DNA of 59,901 nucleotides from Levilactobacillus suantsaiihabitans. GTDB lineage: Bacteria; Bacillota; Bacilli; Lactobacillales; Lactobacillaceae. Numbering within the stretch: position 1 is the first letter of the stretch; every line of letters begins with the position of its first letter. The notes below the pieces were generated by a model. That model was not told the origin of the DNA. It searched no databases and saw only the letters and a program-made list of their open reading frames with translations. Shown piece after piece: positions 49,023 through 56,004 of this stretch. The stretch covers positions 1 through 59,901 of the forward strand of contig NZ_RKLX01000017.1 of the NCBI RefSeq assembly GCF_004745505.1, written 5' to 3'. The position numbers and the translations under genes are program-made.

Positions 49023-49731
49023 AGGCTTCACGCATCTTTAAAGCCAGTTCCAAGGTCCGGTCAACCAATACGGATTGGCCGTCCACTAAAGGAATCTGTG
49101 TTTCGGGTTCGCGTTCTTGGGCCAGTGACAACTCGGTGCAGCCGAGGATGACGATGTCGGCCCCCTGTTCGTCGATCATTTGCCGCAAGATGCGGTGGTA
49201 GAGCACGGGATCCACGTGGTCTTTTTCCTTGATGTTGTCGTAGATCAAGGCCATGGTCTCCGCTTCGATCTCATCGGTCGGCAACACGGGCGTCAACCCC
49301 GCCGCCAAGACCTCATGTTCATAGACCTTGTCCGTAATGGTCCCCTGCGTCCCGGTGATACCGATGCGCTTGGCATTGGGGAACTTGCGGATGATTTCCT
49401 TGACCGTTTCGCGCGGCATGTGCAGCAATGGCACGTCGGCCGCCGCTTGCAGGTCATCATAAAAGTAATGTGCCGTGTTGCACGGCAAGGTGAAAAAGGC
49501 TGGGCCCAGTTGATTCTGCTGGCGAATATCCTCGAGCAGACTCGGCAACGGGCTCGGTTGGCTGTGATCTAAAATGTAAGCCGTCCGGTCCGGCACCGTC
49601 GCGTGGTTGACCAAAATATAATTCAAATACTCCTGATCGGCGTGGGCTGGCGTCCGCTTATTCAGCAAGTGAATATAGCTTTCGGTCGCCATGGTGCCCA
49701 TGCCACCAATGATCGTAAAGAATTTTTTCAT
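49021..49731 (-). CDS. racD: Aspartate racemase
   Basis: Asp/Glu racemase family enzyme, cofactor-independent, with two catalytic cysteines seen in LPCNTAHY (about residue 84) and LGCTELSLA (about 195). The 236-residue length fits. It begins five bases after the ATP-grasp ligase gene stop; in Lactococcus and Enterococcus such a pair makes D-aspartate and attaches it to the lysine of the peptidoglycan precursor. A glutamate racemase role is less likely given that pairing. Confidence 0.88.
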   Translation of the reverse strand: MKKFFTIIGGMGTMATESYIHLLNKRTPAHADQEYLNYILVNHATVPDRTAYILDHSQPSPLPSLLEDIRQQNQLGPAFFTLPCNTAHYFYDDLQAAADVPLLHMPRETVKEIIRKFPNAKRIGITGTQGTITDKVYEHEVLAAGLTPVLPTDEIEAETMALIYDNIKEKDHVDPVLYHRILRQMIDEQGADIVILGCTELSLAQEREPETQIPLVDGQSVLVDRTLELALKMREA

Positions 49732-49736
49732 GGTAG

Positions 49737-50990
49737 TTACCCCTTATTTTCTGCGAAATACTTCTTAAAGTTAACCGTGTAGTTGTGCTGCATCCATTGG
49801 ATCAGGGCCCAACGCTTCAGGTTCATGTCTTGATCGTAACGGTAGGTCGTGCCGTACTTACCCGCCGCAATCAGCTTTAAGGCGCGTTCCTTGTCGGCGT
49901 TTTCGCGAGTGTAGCGCTTGAAGACCTTGACCGGTACCCCGAGCCACAAAGCGTGCTGACTTTCATCTTGGTTGCCGTAAACGGTGGGCGCGTCTTCGAG
50001 GCTGTCCTTCACGTAGTCCTTGACGACCCAATCGGCCAGGTTGTAGCCGTTGAGCGTCACGAAGAAACTGCTGCGGCCTTGACGCAAGTTGATTTCAAAC
50101 AGCTTGAACGACTGGTCACGCACGTCGTATTTCATATCGAAGTTGGCATAGCCGGTGAACTTGATGGCTTCCAAGAATTTTTGAATGTTGTGGTAAATGG
50201 TCTCGTTGTATTCGGGAATGATGGCCACGTAATTGCCGATAGCCGATGGTGCGGGATCTTCTAACAACGGGTGACCCAGACACATCATCTTCACGTGATG
50301 GTTGCGGTCCACGTAGGCGTTTAGCACCCGCATGTTGCTGTCATCGCCGGGGACGAAATCCTGTAAGATCAGGTCGGACGTGTAGCCGTTGTCGTAGATT
50401 TTTCCCACGATATCCTTGAATTCGGCTTCGCTTTGAATCCGGAAGGCCTTCTTGCGGCCCTCAAAATGGACATCCAACCACTCCACACTGTTGGCGGGCT
50501 TCAGGGCCACCGGATAGTCAAAGGGTTGTTCCACGTCGCCGGCCGTGGCTTCAGCCTTGGTGATGATGCGCGTTGCCGGGTATGGCAAGCCGTATTGATC
50601 ACAGACCTTGTAGAAGTTTTCCTTATTGTTCAAGTGGCGCAACTGATCGTAATCAATGTACGGGCAAATGAACACGTCTTCCAATTCAGCCTTGTGCTTA
50701 CTGATCAACTCGGCATAGCCATCCCCACACCCGATCAGAATCACGGGTTCCGGATGATTAGCGTAGCGTTCCTTCAACTTGCGCATGGTTTCGATCCACA
50801 CGGGGTCCTCATCGAATCCCGGAATCAATTCCAAGTTGACAACTTTCGTGTAGCGGGTCGGTGCGAGCTGAATGCTGGCAAAGGCCTGAACGGGTTGGTG
50901 GTACAGTTCATAAAATGACCGCGCCATCCCGTAAACGTTAAAGTCACTCCCCAATAAAACGGGCGTGAATTTTACTCCATTGGTTTCCAT
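49737..50990 (-). CDS. asl: ATP-grasp D-aspartate ligase of the peptidoglycan cross-bridge
   Basis: Probably links the beta-carboxyl of D-Asp to the lysine side chain of the precursor stem peptide (Asl family, as AslA of Lactococcus and Aslfm of E. faecium). The 417-residue cytoplasmic protein has a long N-terminal domain and a central ATP-grasp region with YPVALKPANSVEW, LILQDFVPGDDSNM and the metal-binding FKLFEINLRQGRSSFF. ATG 50990 follows AAGGGA. Its neighbours racD (substrate supply) and asnB (amidation) support the call. Confidence 0.85.
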   Translation of the reverse strand: METNGVKFTPVLLGSDFNVYGMARSFYELYHQPVQAFASIQLAPTRYTKVVNLELIPGFDEDPVWIETMRKLKERYANHPEPVILIGCGDGYAELISKHKAELEDVFICPYIDYDQLRHLNNKENFYKVCDQYGLPYPATRIITKAEATAGDVEQPFDYPVALKPANSVEWLDVHFEGRKKAFRIQSEAEFKDIVGKIYDNGYTSDLILQDFVPGDDSNMRVLNAYVDRNHHVKMMCLGHPLLEDPAPSAIGNYVAIIPEYNETIYHNIQKFLEAIKFTGYANFDMKYDVRDQSFKLFEINLRQGRSSFFVTLNGYNLADWVVKDYVKDSLEDAPTVYGNQDESQHALWLGVPVKVFKRYTRENADKERALKLIAAGKYGTTYRYDQDMNLKRWALIQWMQHNYTVNFKKYFAENKG

Positions 50991-51054
50991 AACGAATTAA
51001 AGTCCCTTCACAACGTACTGGATTTCTAAAAATAAATTTTGCTAAGTAAACACA

Positions 51055-51094
51055 ATCAAGGTTGTTAACGGACGAGTCCAATAGCAACCTTGAT
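51055..51094 (-). other. Hairpin between asnB and asl
   Basis: Perfect 10-base arms (51055-51064 with 51085-51094) around a 20-base loop, followed on the minus strand by a T-rich but broken stretch. It could be a weak terminator or processing site inside the cluster. Confidence 0.45.
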
Positions 51095-51129
51095 CAGGGT
51101 CGGTCCTGCCAAACGGCGGTCCGGTTAAA

Positions 51130-53013
51130 TTAAACTTGCGTGCGGTGAACTAAGTCGACCGTCTTGGCCGTCGTGTCTTCTGGGAAGTAAACTTCGTACC
51201 ACAGAATAAACGTGTAAATGGTAAAGATCTTTTGCATGCTGGATTTGCCATTGATATGTTCATGCAAAATTTCCATCAACGCATCGGTATTAAAGAACTT
51301 GTGGGCCACATCAGAGTTAAACGCCTCGATGATCCGCGACTTGTAAGGTTCCGTCTTGATCCAAGTGGCAATTGGAGATGGGAAGCCCATCTTTTCCTTC
51401 TTGGCCACACGTTCTGGCAATTCGGCTTCAGCGGCCGTTCGCAAGGATACCTTGGTCTCATCGGCGTGAATCCGCGTCTTGACAGGCATGGTTGCCGCAA
51501 ATTTAGCCACTTCTTTATCCACTAATGGCGTCCGAACTTCTAGGGAGTTGGCCATACTCATCCGGTCGGCCTTGTGCAAAATGTCGTAAGGCAACCAGGT
51601 GTTGATATCGAAGTATTGCATTTGCGTCATTTCGTCTAAGCCCTTGACATCGTCGAACAGATGCTTGGTGTAAGCCCCAGCGTCTTGGTTCAGACTAGGG
51701 TTCTTCAAGATCTTGTTGCGGTCATGGTAGTCAAAGACGTAGTTGACCCGGTAGTAACGTTCGCTCAGCGGTTGCGCCCCACGAACTAAGAACCGCCGAC
51801 CGTGGAACCGTGGCAGCTTTTCGGCGATGCCACCCAGCATCTTGCGAATACCCTTAGGAACCCACTTTTGGTAACGTTCGAACGGAATGGCTTCCAGATA
51901 GGTGTTGTAGCCCCCGAAGAATTCGTCGGCCCCTTCACCAGACAGCGCCACCTTGACGGATTTCCGCGTCCCTTTGGACAGGTAGTACAGCTGCATGGCC
52001 GATGGGTTCGACAGCGGTTCGTCCATGTAGTACATGATAGTTGGCAAGATGTCAAAGTAGTCATCCCCGGTCATGTACAATGGTGTGTTCTTTTGCTTGA
52101 TTTCCTTGGCAAATTCCGTGGACCAGCTCAATTCACTGTACTTAGAATTCTTGAACCCTAAGGAGAAGGATTGGATTGGCTTTAACTTGGACGCTTCATT
52201 CAAAACGTAGGAAGAATCGATCCCACTGGATAAGAAGCTCCCCACTTCCACGTCGGCAATCATGTGCGCCTTAACGGATTCGTCCACAATGCCGCGAATC
52301 TTCTTGGCATCTGCTTCAACCGTTTGGGTGTTGTCGATGTGATCGTAGTTGAACTTGAAGTAACGGTGTGTTTCCGTTTCCCCATTGGCGTGGTGAATGA
52401 AGTATTGGCCTGGCAAGACCTTGTAGACATTCTTGAACATGGTGTCACGTGAAGGAATGAACTCAAAGCTCAAATGGATTGGCAAGAGCGCTTCGTTGAA
52501 TTCCTTCTTGAAATTAGGATGTTCCAAGAACGCCTTGATTTCAGACGCCCACAAGAACGTGTCGCCGTCATCATAGTAGTAAAGCGGTTTGATGCCAAAG
52601 TGATCCCGGGCACCAAAGACTTCGTTAGTCGTCTTGTCATAAATGACAAAGGCGTACATCCCCCGCAGCCGGTCCAACAGCTTAGGACCCCAAGCATCGT
52701 AACCGTGGATCAAGACTTCTGAGTCCACGTCCGTTTGAAATTCGTAGCCTAACTTTTGTAAGTCAGCCCGAATTTCTTGATAGTTGTAAATTTCACCGTT
52801 AAAGGTCAAAACCTTGGTTTGATCCCGGTTGTACATTGGTTGCTTTCCGTGAGCCAAGTCAATGATTGACAGCCGGCGGAAACCCATCACGGCTTGTTCG
52901 TCGTGGAAGTAGGCCTCGTCATCCGGCCCCCGGTGCTTAATCCGATCTGCCATACTATTGATGGTGTTAGTCGGAACATCTTTTTGATTCACGTAGCCAA
53001 CGAATCCACACAT
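51130..53013 (-). CDS. asnB: Asparagine synthetase B-type amidotransferase
   Basis: Glutamine-dependent amide former. The 627-residue protein has the N-terminal nucleophile Cys2 (MCGFVGYVN), RIKHRGPDDEAYF and FNGEIYNYQEIR in the glutaminase domain, and the PP-loop SSGIDSSYV in the synthetase domain. Relatives in lactic acid bacteria (AsnH in Lactococcus, AsnB1 in L. plantarum) amidate peptidoglycan carboxyls. Its position before asl and racD makes amidation of cross-bridge D-Asp the likeliest job; free asparagine synthesis is the alternative. ATG 53013 follows AAAGGGGA. Confidence 0.9.
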   Translation of the reverse strand: MCGFVGYVNQKDVPTNTINSMADRIKHRGPDDEAYFHDEQAVMGFRRLSIIDLAHGKQPMYNRDQTKVLTFNGEIYNYQEIRADLQKLGYEFQTDVDSEVLIHGYDAWGPKLLDRLRGMYAFVIYDKTTNEVFGARDHFGIKPLYYYDDGDTFLWASEIKAFLEHPNFKKEFNEALLPIHLSFEFIPSRDTMFKNVYKVLPGQYFIHHANGETETHRYFKFNYDHIDNTQTVEADAKKIRGIVDESVKAHMIADVEVGSFLSSGIDSSYVLNEASKLKPIQSFSLGFKNSKYSELSWSTEFAKEIKQKNTPLYMTGDDYFDILPTIMYYMDEPLSNPSAMQLYYLSKGTRKSVKVALSGEGADEFFGGYNTYLEAIPFERYQKWVPKGIRKMLGGIAEKLPRFHGRRFLVRGAQPLSERYYRVNYVFDYHDRNKILKNPSLNQDAGAYTKHLFDDVKGLDEMTQMQYFDINTWLPYDILHKADRMSMANSLEVRTPLVDKEVAKFAATMPVKTRIHADETKVSLRTAAEAELPERVAKKEKMGFPSPIATWIKTEPYKSRIIEAFNSDVAHKFFNTDALMEILHEHINGKSSMQKIFTIYTFILWYEVYFPEDTTAKTVDLVHRTQV

Positions 53014-53159
53014 GTGCGTATCCCCTTTTTTCTAAGTCATTTAAAGTCTAATTTTAGTCGTTCATTAAGATAAATGAAACACAACACCCATTATTTTAGC
53101 AAATTTGTTTGGTGAATACCATAATATTAAGGATTCTTAAGGGATAGCTAACCCGTTAC

Positions 53160-53858
53160 CTATTCAGGGGCCACCGCGGCCAACGCCGAGCTATCCAAAA
53201 CCTTCACTTGTCGGCGACCAATCGTTTCGATCACGCCGTCCTTGACCAGCTGGCGCAGCTTACGGCTCAAGGATTCTGGCGTCATTCCCAAATAAGCGGC
53301 CAGGTCTTGCTTACTCATCGGTAAGTCGATGGTCCCGGCCTGATGGCCACTGATCTCTTGCAAATAGCCGGCTAGCCGCGGCAAGGCATCCGGAATGGCG
53401 AGCAAGGTGGCCTGCCGTTCCGCCGTCTTCAAGCGATCCGCCAGTGCCCCTAACAAGGCCATTGATAGCTGCGGCATGTCCTTGATCAGAGCCGTTAGCG
53501 AGGCCCGCGAAATCGTGCACAGTTCACTATCCTTAGTAGCTTCCGCATAAGATGAATGAATTTCATCCGTAAACAGGGCAATCTCCCCAATGAAGTCGCC
53601 CGGATTCAGAACCCGCAAGACCTGTTCACGGCCGTCTTCGGCCAAGTGATAGAGCCGCACCTGGCCAACGTTGACGATGTACAGCGTCTGGGAGACCTCA
53701 CCGGTACTGAAGACGGTGCCCCCCTTCTTGGCCACCACGGGCCGGGTCATCTGAGCGACCGACGTCAACTGATCGGCGGCCAGGCGCTGAAAAATTGGGA
53801 CTTGCGAAACGCATTCTAGTTCCTGTTCAATTGATTCATGCTGATGTGCATGTGCCAT
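53160..53858 (-). CDS. flp: FLP-type Crp/Fnr regulator
   Basis: Transcription factor with an N-terminal cyclic-nucleotide-binding-like domain (about residues 20-140) and a C-terminal Crp-type helix-turn-helix (MSKQDLAAYLGMTPESLSRKL). The 232-residue protein has exactly two cysteines, Cys16 and Cys114. In FLP of Lactobacillus casei two cysteines 97 residues apart form a reversible disulphide that controls DNA binding; the spacing here is 98. The start is His-rich (MAHAHQHE). ATG 53858 follows AAAGGAGA. It is 146 bases upstream of asnB on the same strand. Confidence 0.88.
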   Translation of the reverse strand: MAHAHQHESIEQELECVSQVPIFQRLAADQLTSVAQMTRPVVAKKGGTVFSTGEVSQTLYIVNVGQVRLYHLAEDGREQVLRVLNPGDFIGEIALFTDEIHSSYAEATKDSELCTISRASLTALIKDMPQLSMALLGALADRLKTAERQATLLAIPDALPRLAGYLQEISGHQAGTIDLPMSKQDLAAYLGMTPESLSRKLRQLVKDGVIETIGRRQVKVLDSSALAAVAPE

Positions 53859-53917
53859 ACCGGCATCTCCTTTTTGATTTTTTAATCACTCTAATCGCCT
53901 GGGCAACGCTATTGTGT

Positions 53918-53950
53918 GCTGGCCGCCTACCGTCGCCAAAGTAGGCGCAC
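53918..53950. repeat. Short hairpin repeat C
   Basis: CGCCTAC (53924-53930) and GTAGGCG (53941-53947) form a perfect 7-bp hairpin. Similar sequence occurs at about 14322-14345, with GGCCGCCTACCG shared. Confidence 0.5.
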
Positions 53951-54082
53951 CCCCAATAAAAATACGCATTGCCACTTAACCATGAGACTCACCCCTATTC
54001 TAGCAAACTTTGCTGATTTAGCGGTGGCGAATGCCTCATGCCCGCAAACCTTCATACATATCATGGGTTAGTGTCGCAATTG

Positions 54083-54091
54083 TGCTATAGT
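54083..54091 (+). promoter_or_regulatory. Extended -10 promoter for the C69 dipeptidase
   Basis: TGC then TATAGT (54086-54091), about 42 bases before the start; no clear -35. Confidence 0.5.
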
Positions 54092-54133
54092 AATGACAAC
54101 TAGTTTCAACCTAACGTTAAGGAGGAATTTTTC

Positions 54134-55543
54134 ATGACCCGTCAAACTCATGCGGCGTGCACGTCATTTTTGGCCGGCAAGCTGGCCACCATCGATGGCA
54201 GCACGCTGATTGCCCGCAACGAAGATAATTTTGTGGCGATTTGGCCCAAACGCGCACAGATTCACGCAGCTAACGAACCGCGGGACCTCAATTTTATTTC
54301 CAAGGGCAACCATTTTACCACGACACTTCCCAAAAAAGCCTACCATTACACGGCAATGCCCGATACCGATCCTAGTGAAGGTTTCTACGAGGAGAGCGGT
54401 ATCAATGAGAAAAACGTGGCGATGAGTGCCACCGAAAGTGCCTATACCAATTCTCGAGTGCTGGGTGTGGACCCCTTAGTCGCAGACGGCATTGCCGAAG
54501 ACGCCATGGTAACCGTGGTCTTGCCCTACGTAGACTCCGCTCAGGCCGGCGTTCAACGCCTCGGCGAACTGGTCACGACCAACGGCGCGGCCGAAACCAA
54601 CGGGGTGCTATTCAGTGACAGCGAAGAGGTTTGGTACATGGAAATCGTGAGTGGTCATCACTGGGTCGCCCAACGCATCCCGGATAATGCTTACGCCGTG
54701 GTCGCCAACCAATTGGCCATCGAAGACATTGATTTCGACGACCCGCACAACTTCATGTCCTCACAAGGTATCCGTCACTTCGTCCAGGCCAACCGCTTGA
54801 ACCCGGACGGCAATCGGTTCAATTCTCGCCATATCTTTGGGACTCAGACCAGTGACGACGCCCACTACAATACGCCGCGCGTGTGGTACGGCCACAAGTT
54901 GTTTACGCCCAGTGCCTTTGAGAACCCGACCAGCCAGGACCTCCCCTTCATCCGGCACGCCGAACAAAAAATCAGCGTGGCGGCGGTTCAGGAGTTTTTA
55001 GGCTCCCACTATCAAGAAACGCCCTACGACCCACTCGGCAGCGGAAAAGCAACGGAAAAACACCAATTCAGAGCGGTCGGCCTGTCGCGAACGCAAAACT
55101 CTCACATCTTGCAAATTCGCCGCAACGTCCAGCCGGTCCTCGCCGGTGTCATTTGGCAATGCCTGGGCAATCCCGCGTTTAGCCCGTATTTGCCTTTCTA
55201 CGCGCAAGGCGACCAGGTTGGCGCCGCTTACAGTGCCGACAACCAGGCCTACACCCAAAAGAATCCCTATTGGACCAACAAACTGCTCGACGTCTTGAGT
55301 GAAGCCCACTATCACCAAAACCGCAAGCTCCTAGACAGCTTCCTCAAGCAAACGCAAATCGCCGGCTACCACCGCCTACAGGTCGGCGACCAACAGGCGA
55401 CCACCTCGGCCACGGGATTAGGCGCGTTCAACGCAACCACGGCTGCCACGATGGCCACATTGATGCAAGAACAGATTGGCAGATTAGTTGCGGCCAACGC
55501 CGAGCAATCCGCATTGACCTTCACCATGGATGCCGGGTTGTAA
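54134..55543 (+). CDS. pepD: C69 family dipeptidase
   Basis: N-terminal nucleophile hydrolase that splits dipeptides in the cytoplasm, as PepD/PepDA of lactobacilli. The 469-residue protein has the nucleophile Cys in AACTSFLAGKLATIDG (Cys9, exposed after removal of eight residues in the family) and the substrate-pocket segment LIARNEDN. ATG 54134 follows AAGGAGG. Monocistronic. Confidence 0.93.
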   Translation: MTRQTHAACTSFLAGKLATIDGSTLIARNEDNFVAIWPKRAQIHAANEPRDLNFISKGNHFTTTLPKKAYHYTAMPDTDPSEGFYEESGINEKNVAMSATESAYTNSRVLGVDPLVADGIAEDAMVTVVLPYVDSAQAGVQRLGELVTTNGAAETNGVLFSDSEEVWYMEIVSGHHWVAQRIPDNAYAVVANQLAIEDIDFDDPHNFMSSQGIRHFVQANRLNPDGNRFNSRHIFGTQTSDDAHYNTPRVWYGHKLFTPSAFENPTSQDLPFIRHAEQKISVAAVQEFLGSHYQETPYDPLGSGKATEKHQFRAVGLSRTQNSHILQIRRNVQPVLAGVIWQCLGNPAFSPYLPFYAQGDQVGAAYSADNQAYTQKNPYWTNKLLDVLSEAHYHQNRKLLDSFLKQTQIAGYHRLQVGDQQATTSATGLGAFNATTAATMATLMQEQIGRLVAANAEQSALTFTMDAGL

Positions 55544-55571
55544 TTTGGTATCGTTTTCAAGGCAAATGCGC

Positions 55572-55577
55572 TATAAT
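55572..55577 (+). promoter_or_regulatory. -10 box for the 78-residue gene
   Basis: Perfect TATAAT 34 bases before the start; no convincing -35. Confidence 0.5.
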
Positions 55578-55611
55578 GAAATTAGTAGCTAGCAGCGAAA
55601 GGAATGATTAG

Positions 55612-55848
55612 ATGGATGAAGTAGTCCTTTTCAACCCAGGAGATTCAATTGGTAACTTTCATGATTATCATGAAGCTGTGCAGCAAGCTCAGATTTACCG
55701 GGAACGTCACGATGAATCCGGCCACGTCCTGGTCGTTAAGAGCGAACACGGGGAACCATCATTTGATATCTTTTTAGCGGAGCAACAGCTAACGGATAAG
55801 TCGGAACCCTCGACCAAACAACGCTACACCGTTTCTAAGAAAATGTAA
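55612..55848 (+). CDS. Small hypothetical protein, 78 residues
   Basis: Not recognised. The product is charged, without a signal peptide or membrane segment. It starts DEVVLFNPGDSIGNFHDYHE, has a likely helix (about residues 20-35) and strand (VLVVKSEH), and ends Lys/Ser-rich (TVSKKM). GAAAGGAAT precedes ATG 55612, TATAAT lies upstream and a terminator follows, so it is a well-formed single gene. Function unknown. Confidence 0.75.
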   Translation: MDEVVLFNPGDSIGNFHDYHEAVQQAQIYRERHDESGHVLVVKSEHGEPSFDIFLAEQQLTDKSEPSTKQRYTVSKKM

Positions 55849-55855
55849 TCCAAAT

Positions 55856-55893
55856 AAAGCGCACCGCCGAGCAATTGGCGATGCGCTTTTTAG
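55856..55893 (+). terminator. Terminator after the 78-residue gene
   Basis: AAAGCGCA/TGCGCTTT outer stem with an inner CCGCC/GGCG stem, then a T-run. Confidence 0.85.
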
Positions 55894-56004
55894 TTTGTCT
55901 GGCTAACAGTTAGTCTATCTGAACCGACCATTGATTGGCCTGTGGCTGGCGTCATGGTTTCACCAAATTGATTGGCATAACGACTATTTGACCATCAACG
56001 CTGA

